64,000 nt of DNA from NCBI RefSeq assembly GCF_000956535.1, contig NZ_JYIY01000079.1:1-64000 (forward strand), in the 5' to 3' direction. Positions within the stretch are counted from its first letter, which is position 1, and the number at the start of each line of letters is the position of its first letter. The DNA comes from Microbacterium ginsengisoli. GTDB taxonomy: Bacteria > Actinomycetota > Actinomycetes > Actinomycetales > Microbacteriaceae. The notes below the pieces were generated by a model. That model did no database searches. It saw only the letters and a list, made by a program, of their open reading frames with translations, and had not been told where the DNA came from. Positions 1-11,124 of this stretch are shown piece after piece. The position numbers and the translations under genes were made by a program.

Positions 1-74
1 GACCTCCCGGACGCCGTCGGCATCAACGGCTCCATCACGGCCCACACCTCGTCAGAGATCTCCTGTCGCGTCAC
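1..74 (-). CDS. IS5-family transposase, N-terminal fragment (cut by window edge)
   Basis: The minus strand starts at a GTG at 74, directly preceded by an in-frame TAA, and reads VTRQEISDEVWAVMEPLMP before leaving the window. The pattern of a short basic start followed by ISDEVWxxxEPLMP is the usual opening of actinobacterial IS5-type DDE transposases. No catalytic residue is in view, so whether the gene is intact cannot be judged. The element's own end must lie between about 75 and 121, next to the IS481 copy; I could not define its terminal repeat. Confidence 0.65.
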   Translation of the reverse strand, partial: MTRQEISDEVWAVMEPLMPTASGR

Positions 75-121
75 CGCTTAAGACTCACCCAGCCGGGAGC
101 GAAACCTCTTGATCAACACGG

Positions 122-127
122 CCTAGG
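122..127. repeat. Target-site duplication, left copy (CCTAGG)
   Basis: CCTAGG sits directly outside the left IS481 terminus and is repeated at 1233-1238. It fits the 6-bp NCTAGN target known for IS481-type elements. The TAG of this copy supplies the transposase stop codon. Confidence 0.85.
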
Positions 128-1115
128 TGTGATGTCCAGGCAGGTTGTTTCCGATCCTGCTGATGGGTGGGGCTCCGATGGCGGAGTGGTGCCGGTGGTG
201 ATTGTAGAAGTGCAGCCAGCCGGGCAGGGCCTCGCGGCGCTCGGTCTCTGAGGAATAGAACCTCGCGTAGGCCCAGCCATCGGCAAGAGTTCGGTGGAAG
301 CGCTCGATCTTGCCATTGGTCTGCGGTCGATAAGGACGCGTCCGTTTGTGGACGATGCCGAGTGTGCTGCAGGCGTCGCGCCAGGCGAAGGATCGATAGC
401 AGGACCCGTTGTCCGACAGCACGCGCTCGACGGTGACGCCGTGATCGGCGAAGAACGCGACCGCTCGCCGCAGGACGCCGACGGCGGTCTCGGCTCGCTC
501 GTCGTCATGCTCCTCGACGTAAGCGAGGCGGGAGTGGTCGTCGATGACGGTGTGGAAGAACCCGGTGCCGGTCCTGGGTTTGCGGTCCGAGCCGCGAGGC
601 AGGCCCGGGGTCTCGAGCTTGTTCCTCGCGCCCTGCTGACGGCCGACGAAGCGGTGTCCGCCGCCGTCCGGGATGCGCCCGAACTTCGTGACATCGACAT
701 GGATCAGCGACCCGGGATGGTCGTGCTCGTAACGCCGGATCGGCTCACCGGTGACCCGGTCGATCGTCGAGAGTCGGCTGATGCGACAACGCACCAGGAC
801 CGCGTGAACGGTCGACGGGGCCAGGCCGAGCTCGCCGGCGATCTGGACCGGGCCGAGACGGCGGCGCCACCGGACCTTCACGATCTGCTTGACGACCTCC
901 GTCGACGTCTTCGCCGGCATCGAGCGCGGACGGCTCGAGCGATCGGCCATCCCGGCCGGGCCTTCGGCTCGAAACCGGGCTGACCACTTCCGGGCGGTGA
1001 CCACCGAGACCATGAATATCTCAGCCGCGACCGACGGCGTCCAGCCGTCCTCGACGATCAGCCGCGCCAGGCGGAGTCGGGCGCGCGGAGTGAGGGCAGC
1101 GTTAGCGTGGGACAC
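123..1115 (-). CDS. IS481-family DDE transposase
   Basis: This 330-residue transposase catalyses cut and joining of the surrounding element. A helix-turn-helix region covers roughly residues 10-55 and an integrase-core fold follows. Catalytic residues are visible as D141 (IHVDVTKFG), D235 (LSDNGSCY) and E271 (TNGKIERFH), with the classic 35-residue D-E spacing, so the enzyme should be active. The start chosen is the GTG at 1115, because AGGAGG lies five bases upstream; an ATG at 1160 also exists but lacks such a site. The TAG stop lies outside the element, inside the CCTAGG target duplication. Confidence 0.9.
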   Translation of the reverse strand: MSHANAALTPRARLRLARLIVEDGWTPSVAAEIFMVSVVTARKWSARFRAEGPAGMADRSSRPRSMPAKTSTEVVKQIVKVRWRRRLGPVQIAGELGLAPSTVHAVLVRCRISRLSTIDRVTGEPIRRYEHDHPGSLIHVDVTKFGRIPDGGGHRFVGRQQGARNKLETPGLPRGSDRKPRTGTGFFHTVIDDHSRLAYVEEHDDERAETAVGVLRRAVAFFADHGVTVERVLSDNGSCYRSFAWRDACSTLGIVHKRTRPYRPQTNGKIERFHRTLADGWAYARFYSSETERREALPGWLHFYNHHRHHSAIGAPPISRIGNNLPGHHT

Positions 1116-1232
1116 GAAGGCCTCCTGCGTTCGTGAAGCGGTTGAACTAGACAGCTCCACTTCACAACCGGAGGCCTTCGCTACTCAGCTACTCCGGACC
1201 GTGTTACCGAAACAACGTCCCTGGACATCACA
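128..1232. mobile_element. Complete IS481-family insertion sequence (1105 bp)
   Basis: Both ends begin TGTGATGTCCAGG reading inward. The match continues for 26 bp with three mismatches (right end is the reverse complement of 1207-1232). Direct CCTAGG copies flank it at 122-127 and 1233-1238. It encodes one intact transposase on the minus strand. Intact ends, a perfect target duplication and an unbroken reading frame point to a recent insertion. It lies about 110 bp past the 3' end of tRNA-Ala and abuts an IS5-type element on its left. Confidence 0.9.
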
Positions 1233-1238
1233 CCTAGG
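1233..1238. repeat. Target-site duplication, right copy (CCTAGG)
   Basis: Identical to the copy at 122-127 and directly outside the right terminus of the IS481 element. Confidence 0.85.
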
Positions 1239-1302
1239 GCGCGACGCCGGCGGGGCGCGAGCGCGAAGCGCGGACATATCGACACCGAAAGCCGACACAA
1301 AA

Positions 1303-1340
1303 CGCCCGATCAGACATACTCTCGCATGTCCGATCGGGCG
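1303..1340 (-). terminator. Intrinsic terminator after tRNA-Ala
   Basis: On the minus strand a 14-bp stem (1340-1327 with 1316-1303, one G-T pair), a 10-base loop and then TTTTGTG form a Rho-independent terminator starting about 10 bases after the tRNA 3' end. It probably ends the rne-to-tRNA-Ala gene block. Confidence 0.8.
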
Positions 1341-1349
1341 TCCGATCGG

Positions 1350-1422
1350 TGGACCTGAGGGGACTCGAACCCCTGACCCCCTGCATGCCATGCAGGTGCG
1401 CTACCAGCTGCGCCACAGGCCC
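1350..1422 (-). tRNA. tRNA-Ala (GGC)
   Basis: A full cloverleaf is visible on the minus strand: acceptor GGGCCTG/CAGGTCC, D-arm GCGCAGCTGGTAGCGC, anticodon loop ATGGCAT with anticodon GGC, and a T-arm with GGTTCGAGTCC. The 3' CCA is not encoded. The terminator at 1303-1340 follows, and the IS481 copy lies just beyond. Confidence 0.97.
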
Positions 1423-1499
1423 ATTTCTGGGTGTCACCCCTCGCGGGGCAACTCGATGAGCTTACTACATCGACGGCAAGGACACCGAATCGAGGCGGC

Positions 1500-1874
1500 T
1501 CATTCAGCGGATGCCGCGGGCACCGCTACCGACAGCACCGGGCAGTCCTTCCACAGACGTTCGAGGCCGTAGAACATGCGCTCCTCCTCGTGGAAGACGT
1601 GCACGACGATGTCTCCGAAGTCGAGCAGGATCCACCGGGATTCCTCGCGGCCCTCGCGCCGCAGGCGCTTGATGCCGGCTTCGAGCAGTCGCTCCTCCAC
1701 CTCGTCGGCGATCGCCGCCACGTTGCGCTCATTGCGTCCCGTGACGAGCAGGAAGGCATCGACAAGCGGCAGCGGCTCCGACACGTCGAGCGCGACCAGA
1801 TCTTCTCCGCCCTTGGAGTCGGCGGCGGCAGCGGCGACCTGCAGGGCGTCGATCGTTGATGCAGACGCCGTCAC
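1500..1874 (-). CDS. rsfS: Ribosome silencing factor RsfS
   Basis: This 124-residue protein belongs to the RsfS/YbeB/Iojap family, which binds ribosomal protein L14 on the 50S subunit and blocks subunit joining when nutrients are low. Family marks are the segment DLVALDVSEPLPLVDAFLLV near residue 25, NERNVAAIADEVEE, and WILLDFGDIVVHVFHEEER near residue 82. The start overlaps the end of the upstream membrane protein gene by 4 bp, so the two are probably translationally coupled. It is the last protein gene before tRNA-Ala. Confidence 0.95.
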   Translation of the reverse strand: MTASASTIDALQVAAAAADSKGGEDLVALDVSEPLPLVDAFLLVTGRNERNVAAIADEVEERLLEAGIKRLRREGREESRWILLDFGDIVVHVFHEEERMFYGLERLWKDCPVLSVAVPAASAE

Positions 1875-2839
1875 GAGAGGGCCCCGGTCGCGAAGGCTGC
1901 AACGAGGGCGACGACGAGCGCCAGCGCCAGCGCACCGGCCGTGATCGAGAGCACGAGCAGAAGACGGTTGCCCTTCTCGGGCGCCGGCGGACGGATGATC
2001 TCGCCAGAACCGTTCTTCACCGTGCTGATGGCCGCACTCGCGGAGATCGGTGTCGGCGACGACGCGGCCGGCAGTTCGCCGTCGATGAGCACAGCGTCGA
2101 CCTCGTGGCCATCGGCCGCGCCTTCAACGTGCCCACGCGAGCCGAATCCCTCGGGCAGCTCGAACGTGCCGGTGATCAGCACCTCGCCCGTGCCCGTGAT
2201 GGGCGCGACGAGTGAGCCCGTCAGGAGAGGGTTCTGATTGACGATGAGGGCATTGGATGTCGACGTCGATCCACTCGACTCCCCGCCGGCGATCAACAGA
2301 TCATCGAAAGACGCCGACGGCACGGAAGCAGGCCGCAGCTTGTCGAAGAGCCCCTCGCCGAGCGACGGATTCACCGTCACCTGTGACTCCTCGCGCGGAG
2401 GTGCGATGGGCACCTCCTCGACGAGCACGGCCGAGAGGGACTCTTCAGCGACCTCGACGGGCGTCGCCGACGCATCGGCGGCGAACACCGGAACGGGGGA
2501 TGCATCGCTCACCACGGCGGGTGATGCCGGCTCGGGTGAGACCACCGGAATCGACGCCGTACGGATCCGCTCCTGCTCGCGGGCCTGCCGGCGGGTGAGC
2601 GGGGACACACCGAGGTCGACGGAAGCGGCGGGACCGGGCGCCGGGCGCAGGTCGACGGGCTCCGCCGGCCGGGCGAGAGGAACAGCAGCGACAGGGGCGG
2701 CAGCGGGTGTGGCGACATCCGGTGTCTCGACCGCCTCTGCGGTCGCCTCGTCGACCACCGGGGTCGAACCGGTGTTGCGCAGGTCGCGCAGCTGACGACG
2801 CGTCAGCGGCGGCGTGCCGGACTGATCAGGGGAACTCAT
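1871..2839 (-). CDS. Hypothetical protein with C-terminal membrane anchor
   Basis: This 322-residue protein has a long Pro/Ala/Val-rich and probably disordered N-terminal part with two similar basic boxes, [18 protein letters not shown] near residue 11 and [20 protein letters not shown] further on. A single hydrophobic helix lies at the C-terminus (about residues 293-320), so most of the protein should lie on one side of the membrane. The start is the ATG at 2839, overlapping the nadD stop by 4 bp (ATGA). The position between nadD and rsfS is typical of Microbacteriaceae. I know no function for it. Confidence 0.8.
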   Translation of the reverse strand: MSSPDQSGTPPLTRRQLRDLRNTGSTPVVDEATAEAVETPDVATPAAAPVAAVPLARPAEPVDLRPAPGPAASVDLGVSPLTRRQAREQERIRTASIPVVSPEPASPAVVSDASPVPVFAADASATPVEVAEESLSAVLVEEVPIAPPREESQVTVNPSLGEGLFDKLRPASVPSASFDDLLIAGGESSGSTSTSNALIVNQNPLLTGSLVAPITGTGEVLITGTFELPEGFGSRGHVEGAADGHEVDAVLIDGELPAASSPTPISASAAISTVKNGSGEIIRPPAPEKGNRLLLVLSITAGALALALVVALVAAFATGALS

Positions 2840-3435
2840 GCCTTGCTCCGATAGAGGTGATGTTTCGCAATGTACTGGACGACCCCGTCGGGAACGAGGT
2901 ACCACACCGGTTGTCCGCGTTCTACGCGCGCCCGGCAGTCCGTGGAGGAGATCGCGAGGGCGGGAACCTCGAGCAGACTCACGCCACGGGGCGGCAGGCC
3001 GTCGGCGCTGAGCACATGACCGGGGCGCGACACCGCGACGAAGTGGGCGAGATCCCACAGCCCATCATTGTCCTTCCAACTGAGAATCTGCGCTATGGCG
3101 TCAGCTCCCGTGATGAAGAAGAGGTCGGCACCCGGGTAGTGCGACTGGATGTCCCGCAGCGTGTCGACCGTGTAGGTGGGACCGTCGCGATCGATATCGA
3201 CGCGGCTCACGCGGAACTGCGGGTTCGCGGCCGTCGCGATCACCGTCATCAGATAGCGGTGCTCGCTCTCCGTCACCCGGGACTTCTGCCAGGGCGTGCC
3301 GGTGGGAACGAACACGACCTCATCGAGATCGAAGGATGCCGCCACCTCCGACGCGGCGACCAGGTGTCCGTGATGGATCGGGTCGAACGTGCCGCCCATG
3401 ACGCCGATGCGCGGCGTCCGTGCTGCAGCCGTCAT
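2836..3435 (-). CDS. nadD: Nicotinate-nucleotide adenylyltransferase
   Basis: This 199-residue enzyme transfers AMP from ATP to nicotinate mononucleotide, giving deamido-NAD in NAD synthesis. The nucleotidyltransferase signature [11 protein letters not shown] is at residues 14-24, and the C-terminal ISSTDCRAR box matches the ISSTxxR motif. Length and motifs are normal for NadD. Its stop overlaps the next gene's ATG by 4 bp, and a small membrane protein gene precedes it by 8 bp. Confidence 0.96.
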   Translation of the reverse strand: MTAAARTPRIGVMGGTFDPIHHGHLVAASEVAASFDLDEVVFVPTGTPWQKSRVTESEHRYLMTVIATAANPQFRVSRVDIDRDGPTYTVDTLRDIQSHYPGADLFFITGADAIAQILSWKDNDGLWDLAHFVAVSRPGHVLSADGLPPRGVSLLEVPALAISSTDCRARVERGQPVWYLVPDGVVQYIAKHHLYRSKA

Positions 3436-3443
3436 GCAGGGCC

Positions 3444-3662
3444 TTAGTGGCCGTGACCCGCCTGCTCGAGCTCCTTGGCGTGCGACTTCGCATAGGCCTC
3501 CGCCTTGTGCGCGTGACGGTTCGCCGTGTGGCGGTACGAGAGCGTGACGAGCCCGAGGAGAGCGAACACCGAGATGGCGATGATCGGGAACACGATCGTC
3601 TCGAGCATCACGTTGCCGTGGCTCTCTTCGGCCGCGGACACGAGGATGGTCGCGAAGGTCAT
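3444..3662 (-). CDS. Small single-pass membrane protein, unknown function
   Basis: This 72-residue protein has one strong hydrophobic segment at about residues 20-42 ([19 protein letters not shown]) and a short basic, His-rich tail ending in HGH. It sits between proA and nadD, transcribed with them. The hydrophobic profile and tight spacing support a real gene. I do not recognise a characterised family. Confidence 0.7.
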   Translation of the reverse strand: MTFATILVSAAEESHGNVMLETIVFPIIAISVFALLGLVTLSYRHTANRHAHKAEAYAKSHAKELEQAGHGH

Positions 3663-3708
3663 GGGTACTCCGTTCGGGTGGGGGCGCGCGCCCGCTCAGT
3701 CTATGCCG

Positions 3709-4964
3709 TCAGGCACGCACCTGCCCGGCGCCCCGGGCGAGCCACTTCGTGCTGGTGAGTTCGGGAAGGCCCATCGGTCCGCGGGCGTGCAGCTTCTGTG
3801 TGGAGATGCCCACCTCGGCGCCGAAGCCGAACTCGCCACCGTCGGTGAACCGGGTCGAGGCATTCACCATCACGACGGCCGAGTCGACCTCCGCGAGGAA
3901 CCGTTCGGCATTGGCCTCGTCGGCCGTGAGGATCGACTCCGTGTGGTGGGTCGAATAGGTGCGGATGTGCGCGAGCGCGTCGTCGAGGTCGTCGACGACC
4001 TTCATAGCCACATCCAGGGTCAGGTATTCCGTCGCCCAGTCCGCCTCGGTCGCGGGCACGACGCCGGGTGCCAGGGCGCCGACGGTCTCGTCGCCATGGA
4101 TCGTGACACCCGCCGCAGCGAGGGCGGCCGCGACATCCGGGATCAGACGCTCCGCCGCATCGCGGTGCACGAGGATCGTCTCAACCGAGTTGCAGACGCT
4201 CGGGCGCTGCGCCTTCGCGTTGACCGCGATATCCGCCGCCCAATCCGCGCGCGCCGTCTCGTCGAGGAAGATGTGCACGACACCTGCCCCCGTCTCGATG
4301 ACCGGCACCGTGGACTCTGTCACGACGGTCTCGATGAGCTGCGCACTCCCCCGCGGGACCAGCACGTCGATCAGACCACGAGCGTGCATGAGCTCGCGGG
4401 CGCCGTCGCGGCCTTCGTCGTCGAGAGTCTGGATCGCCTCGGGGTCGACACCCTCTGCGGCGAGAGCCTCCCGCATGACGCGCACCAGCTCTGCGTTGCT
4501 CGCCGCGGCCGCCGTGCCCCCTCGGAGAACCACGGCGTTGCCCGACCGCAGCGCGAGCGCCGCGATGTCGACGGTCACATTGGGACGAGCCTCATAGATC
4601 GAGCCGACCACGCCCAGCGGGACGGACACCTTGGTGAGCGTCACCCCACCCGCGATCACGCGCTCATCGAGCACGCGTCCCACCGGATCGGGGAGAGCCG
4701 CGGCATCGCGCACGGCACCGGCGAGGGCGCCCACGCGGGCCTCATCGAGGCGCAGACGGTCGAGCAGACCGGGCGCGAGCCCGTCCCGCTCGCCCCGCGC
4801 GAGATCGTCGGCGTTGGCCGCGACGATCGCCGCGGCATCCGCCTCGATCGCGTCGGCGATCGCACGCAGTAACGATGCCTTCTTGTCGTCACCGAGCAGG
4901 CCGATCTGACGCGATGCGTCGCGAGCCAGAACCATCCGCTCGCGAGCGGTGGTGCGCACCAGGG

Positions 4965-4968
<4 letters not shown>
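3709..4968 (-). CDS. proA: Glutamate-5-semialdehyde dehydrogenase
   Basis: This 419-residue enzyme reduces gamma-glutamyl phosphate to glutamate-5-semialdehyde with NADPH, the second step of proline synthesis. The aldehyde-dehydrogenase-type catalytic cysteine lies in QRPSVCNSVETILV, and the ProA motifs YEARPNVTVD and FTDGGEFGFGAEVGIST are present. The start overlaps the proB stop (ATGA), as expected for enzymes that pass an unstable acyl phosphate to each other. Confidence 0.97.
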
Positions 4969-7360
<2,392 letters not shown>

Positions 7361-7377
7361 TTATGCGTCGACCCGGA

Positions 7378-7635
7378 TCACTCCGCGGAAGCGACGATGT
7401 TGACGACCTTGCGGCCGCCCTTGGTGCCGAACTCGACGGCACCGGCCGACAGCGCGAACAGCGTGTCGTCGCCGCCACGGCCGACGTTCACGCCGGGGTG
7501 GAAGTGCGTGCCGCGCTGGCGGACGATGATCTCGCCGGCGTTGACGACCTGGCCGCCGAAGCGCTTCACGCCGAGGCGCTGCGCGTTCGAGTCACGACCG
7601 TTGCGGGTGGAGCTTGCGCCCTTTTTGTGTGCCAT
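7378..7635 (-). CDS. rpmA: 50S ribosomal protein L27
   Basis: This 85-residue protein begins directly with [16 protein letters not shown], the N-terminal arm that reaches toward the peptidyl-transferase centre, and continues with the L27 core ([21 protein letters not shown]). There is no cleavable N-terminal extension of the Firmicutes type. It follows rplU by 21 bp. Confidence 0.98.
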   Translation of the reverse strand: MAHKKGASSTRNGRDSNAQRLGVKRFGGQVVNAGEIIVRQRGTHFHPGVNVGRGGDDTLFALSAGAVEFGTKGGRKVVNIVASAE

Positions 7636-7656
7636 CTGAACGTCTCCCCTGGCTGC

Positions 7657-7965
7657 TTACTTGATGCCGGTGACCTTGACGCGCGTGAGGTCCTGACGGT
7701 GGCCCTGGCGCTTCTTGTAGCCGGTCTTGTTCTTGAACTTCTGGATCACGATCTTCGGGCCGCGCTCGTTGCCGAGCACCTCGGCCGTGACCGACACCTT
7801 CGCGAGCTTGTCGGCGTCAGTGGTCACGGCGTCGCCGTCGACCAGGAGCACCGCGGCGAGCTCGACCTTCTCGCCGACCTGCGCCTGAAGGCGGTCGAGA
7901 ACGACGATCGAGCCGACCTGGACCTTCTCCTGGCGGCCGCCGGCGCGCACAACTGCGTAAACCAC
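7657..7965 (-). CDS. rplU: 50S ribosomal protein L21
   Basis: This 102-residue protein shows the L21 pattern: [18 protein letters not shown] at the start, then [25 protein letters not shown] near the C-terminus (23S rRNA binding). The start is the GTG at 7965. A possible short leader reading frame ends two bases upstream (7967-8056), and the leader contains small hairpins. Confidence 0.98.
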   Translation of the reverse strand: MVYAVVRAGGRQEKVQVGSIVVLDRLQAQVGEKVELAAVLLVDGDAVTTDADKLAKVSVTAEVLGNERGPKIVIQKFKNKTGYKKRQGHRQDLTRVKVTGIK

Positions 7966-7966
7966 T

Positions 7967-8056
7967 TCACACCTGTTTCTTCAGGGAGCTGACTGCTCCG
8001 TGTTGTCCATCCGTATCGCCCGTGAAGGGCGGGAAAGTCACGGTGCCACCGGACAT
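7967..8056 (-). CDS. Possible leader peptide before rplU (29 codons)
   Basis: An ATG at 8056 with GAGGA four bases upstream opens a 29-codon frame ([13 protein letters not shown] at its start, SLKKQV at its end). Its TGA lies one base from the rplU GTG, so ribosomes finishing it could re-initiate on rplU. The mRNA here also holds a 5-bp hairpin (GGAGC/GCTCC, 7985-7999). Coding status is unproven; it may simply be an untranslated leader. Confidence 0.3.
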   Translation of the reverse strand: MSGGTVTFPPFTGDTDGQHGAVSSLKKQV

Positions 8057-8106
8057 CGAGTCCTCGCGCCGCTCCCGGGGTGCAGCGCATGACGCACCAA
8101 AGGGAT

Positions 8107-8112
8107 ACTTTA
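8107..8112 (-). promoter_or_regulatory. Candidate -10 box for rplU-rpmA (TAAAGT)
   Basis: TAAAGT on the minus strand fits TAnnnT and would give a leader of about 135 nt before rplU. No convincing -35 box is visible. Confidence 0.35.
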
Positions 8113-8168
8113 CCGGATGCCGCGCCCTCCGGCAAAGCGAGACGGGGCCGTGTCGCGGCATCCGCTCG

Positions 8169-8174
8169 TAGACT
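8169..8174 (+). promoter_or_regulatory. Leaderless promoter -10 (TAGACT) for the DUF4031 gene
   Basis: TAGACT ends six bases before the GTG at 8181, the spacing expected when transcription starts at the start codon itself. Confidence 0.55.
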
Positions 8175-8180
8175 TCCGGA

Positions 8181-8444
8181 GTGATCCTGATCGACGACCC
8201 CCGCTGGCCCGCACACGGGCGCCTGTGGTCGCATCTCGTCAGCGATCACAGCCTCGACGAGCTGCACACGTTCGCCCGTGCGAACGACCTTCCGGCCCGC
8301 GCGTTCGATCTGGACCACTACGACGTCCCCGCCGAAGCGCACGAGCGCCTCGTCGCCGCCGGCGCGACGGCCGTCGACGGGCACACGCTCGTGCGCCGGC
8401 TCATCGCGTCCGGTCTGCGCGTGCGCGCCCGGGACCGCGCCTAG
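8181..8444 (+). CDS. DUF4031 domain-containing protein
   Basis: This 87-residue protein starts ILIDDPRWPAHGRLWSHLVSD and carries RAFDLDHYDVPAEAHERLVAAG, the conserved pattern of DUF4031 proteins, small actinobacterial and proteobacterial proteins without a known activity. It is the only plus-strand gene inside the rne-rsfS block. Its TAG stop shares the tetramer CTAG with the stop of rne on the other strand. Confidence 0.85.
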   Translation: MILIDDPRWPAHGRLWSHLVSDHSLDELHTFARANDLPARAFDLDHYDVPAEAHERLVAAGATAVDGHTLVRRLIASGLRVRARDRA

Positions 8445-10819
8445 CCCTGCGGCTGGTCGCCGACCGCCGGCGTCGTCGTGAGCGTCGCCGTCGTCACCCG
8501 CCGGCGTGCGCGACCCTGACCGGGGGCCTTCGGCTCCGGCAGGGCGTTGAGCACCGAGTCGAGGAGGATGTCCGCTTCGCTCTTCGAGGATCCCCCGTCG
8601 GAGCGCTTGCGACGACGCTTGGGACGCTCGGGCTGCTCTGCGCTATCCGCCGACGGCAGCTCGATCTCCAGCGGTACACCCGAATCGGTCAGCACGGGCG
8701 CGATGGTTGAGGCCGCGATCTTCGCGAGTGCCGACTTCGCACCCTCGGTGATCACGTGGGTGCCCCCACCCGCCGGAGCCGGCTGCTGCGGAGCAGCCGC
8801 GGCGTTCACTCCGTTCTGCCCCTGGCCGCCGCGATTGCGCCGCGTGCCGCCGTTCGTGGCGGGTGCCGCCGTGCGGTGCTTCACAACCGGGTCGTGGTGC
8901 ACGATGACGCCGCGCCCGGCGCAGATCTCGCACGCCTCGCTGAAGGTCTCGAGCAGGCCGAGCCCCAGCTTCTTGCGGGTCATCTGCACGAGCCCGAGGG
9001 ACGTGACCTCGGCGACCTGGTGCTTCGTCCGGTCGCGCGAGAGGCACTCGATGAGGCGCCGCAGCACGAGATCGCGGTTCGACTCGAGCACCATGTCGAT
9101 GAAGTCGACGACGATGATGCCGCCGATGTCGCGCAGTCGCAGCTGACGCACGATCTCCTCGGCCGCCTCGAGATTGTTCTTCGTGACGGTCTCCTCGAGG
9201 TTCCCGCCCGAGCCGACGAACTTGCCCGTGTTGACGTCGACGACCGTCATGGCCTCGGTGCGGTCGATGACGAGCGAACCGCCCGAGGGAAGCCACACCT
9301 TTCGCTCGAGCGCCTTCTCGATCTGCTCGGTCACTCGGAACGTGTCGAACGGGTCGCGCTCGCCCTCGTAGCGCTCGACGCGCTCGAGAAGGTCGGGCGC
9401 CACCGCACGCAGGTAGCTCTCGATGGTCTGCTGGGCCTCGTCGCCCTGGATGAGCATCTTCGTGAAGTCCTCATTGAAGACGTCACGCACGATCTTGACG
9501 AGGAGGTCGGGCTCGGAGTGCAGCAGCGCCGGCGCCTGACCCGCCTGCGTCTGGGCGCTGATGTGCTCCCACTGCGAGGTCAGACGCTGCACATCGCGGG
9601 TGAGCTGCTCCTCGGTGGCGCCCTCGGCAGCGGTGCGCACGATCACACCCGACGACTCCGGCAGCACCTCCTTGAGGATCTTCTTCAGACGGGCGCGCTC
9701 GGTGTCGGGGAGCTTGCGCGAGATGCCGTTCATCGCTCCACCCGGCACGTACACCAGGTAGCGACCAGGGAGTGAGATCTGGCTCGTGAGCCGGGCGCCC
9801 TTGTGGCCGACCGGGTCCTTCGTGACCTGCACGAGCACACGGTCGCCGCTCTTGAGGGCAAGCTCGATGCGACGCGGCTGGTTGCCGGTCTCGACGCCAT
9901 CCCAGTCGACCTCACCGGAGTAGAGCACAGCATTGCGGCCCCGGCCGATGTCGACGAACGCGGCCTCCATGCTCGGAAGCACGTTCTGCACGCGACCGAG
10001 ATAGACGTTGCCGATGAGCGAGGCGTCCTGGTTGCGGGCGACATAGTGCTCGACGAGCACGTCGTCCTCAAGGACGGCGATCTGGATGCGCCCGTTCTTC
10101 GAGCGCACCACCATCACGCGGTCGACGGCCTCACGGCGCGCGAGGAACTCGGCCTCGGTGACGACCGGACGGCGACGGCCGGCCTCACGACCGTCGCGCC
10201 GACGCTGCTTCTTCGCCTCGAGACGCGTGGAGCCCTTGATGCGCTGCGGCTCGGTGATCAGCTCGACGGCGCGAGCCGGGCGGGTGTACTCACGCTCCTC
10301 GGTGGCCTCGCCACCCGTGCCGCGGCGACGATTGCGGCGACGGCTGGTGCTGGTGCCCGGCTGGACGACGTCCGCCGGGGCGGGCGACTCGTCGATGTCG
10401 TCGAGCAGCGGCAGCAGTGCGACGGGCGGCGCGTAGAAGTGGAGAGCTGTCGAGACGGTCGACACGAAGGTCTCGGGCAGCAAGCCGAGCCCGACCGCGG
10501 TGAGCGGACCCTCCGGCTCCGCGACAGGCTCCGGCTCGGCGATCGGCTCAGGCTCGGCGTCCGGCTCCGGCTCGGCGTCCGGCTCAGCTGCCTCGGTCTC
10601 CGTGGTCGCAACATCGGCGGTGGCATCGGCAGAGCCCGGCTCCGGGGCGCCGTCATCGCTCACAGCCCCGGTCGCCGCCGATTCCCCCACCTGATCGGAA
10701 GCAAGAACGTCAGCCGCAAGCTGCACGGTGAAAGGGTCGGCGATCGCGGGGGTCGTGGCATCCGTCACGGCGTCAGCAACGTCAGCGGGGTTCGAGGGGA
10801 TGTCGGCATCATCGGCCAT
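8441..10819 (-). CDS. rne: Ribonuclease E/G
   Basis: This 792-residue endoribonuclease acts in mRNA turnover and rRNA processing. A low-complexity acidic N-terminal part contains repeated Glu-Pro units (about residues 75-105). It is followed by an S1-like RNA-binding region (GNVYLGRVQNVLPSMEAAFVDIG), the catalytic DNase I-like region with IIVVDFIDMV, and the zinc-link CEICAGRG. The C-terminus is basic and Arg-rich (PKRRRKRS), the arrangement seen in actinobacterial RNase E. The ATG at 10819 was chosen; a GTG one codon upstream is possible. Confidence 0.95.
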   Translation of the reverse strand: MADDADIPSNPADVADAVTDATTPAIADPFTVQLAADVLASDQVGESAATGAVSDDGAPEPGSADATADVATTETEAAEPDAEPEPDAEPEPIAEPEPVAEPEGPLTAVGLGLLPETFVSTVSTALHFYAPPVALLPLLDDIDESPAPADVVQPGTSTSRRRNRRRGTGGEATEEREYTRPARAVELITEPQRIKGSTRLEAKKQRRRDGREAGRRRPVVTEAEFLARREAVDRVMVVRSKNGRIQIAVLEDDVLVEHYVARNQDASLIGNVYLGRVQNVLPSMEAAFVDIGRGRNAVLYSGEVDWDGVETGNQPRRIELALKSGDRVLVQVTKDPVGHKGARLTSQISLPGRYLVYVPGGAMNGISRKLPDTERARLKKILKEVLPESSGVIVRTAAEGATEEQLTRDVQRLTSQWEHISAQTQAGQAPALLHSEPDLLVKIVRDVFNEDFTKMLIQGDEAQQTIESYLRAVAPDLLERVERYEGERDPFDTFRVTEQIEKALERKVWLPSGGSLVIDRTEAMTVVDVNTGKFVGSGGNLEETVTKNNLEAAEEIVRQLRLRDIGGIIVVDFIDMVLESNRDLVLRRLIECLSRDRTKHQVAEVTSLGLVQMTRKKLGLGLLETFSEACEICAGRGVIVHHDPVVKHRTAAPATNGGTRRNRGGQGQNGVNAAAAPQQPAPAGGGTHVITEGAKSALAKIAASTIAPVLTDSGVPLEIELPSADSAEQPERPKRRRKRSDGGSSKSEADILLDSVLNALPEPKAPGQGRARRRVTTATLTTTPAVGDQPQG

Positions 10820-11124
10820 CACAGGCTTGTCTCCCAGCCCGGCGACACCGCGCGTCGCCCGGCGATCTCATCTCTGGCGGCGGCGCACCCGGCGCTGCCG
10901 CAAACTCACTCGGTGTGCAGGAGGCTCGAGGCTCGTCCTGCGAGGGCGGTCATCGCCCGAAGTCTGCATCGATGTCGCGAGCGGCGCGGCCGCCGCGGCA
11001 TCCGATTCATTATCTCATCTTCCGTGTCGTCTGCGCGACGGGTGGATGCCGCGGCGCGTCGAGCCTCCTATTCTCACGGTCGCTGCGCCGGCGCGGGCCT
11101 GCTGCGCACCGCGAGAATCCGGGC
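10820..11124. other. Intergenic region upstream of rne
   Basis: About 305 bp without a gene between divergent rne and the VKOR gene. On the minus strand GATAAT (11009-11014) is a fair -10 box that would give rne a leader near 185 nt. Two part-copies of the GGATGCC motif lie here. I see no clear -35, hairpin or RNA gene. Confidence 0.35.

Noticed and set aside
1-1430. Genomic island or prophage integrated at tRNA-Ala
   Set aside because: Only insertion sequences are seen; there is no integrase and no repeated tRNA 3' end, and the window edge prevents further judgement.
10510-10600. Tandem Glu-Pro-coding repeat in rne taken as a possible CRISPR or minisatellite
   Set aside because: Units are short, imperfect and in frame; it is an acidic low-complexity segment normal for the RNase E N-terminus.
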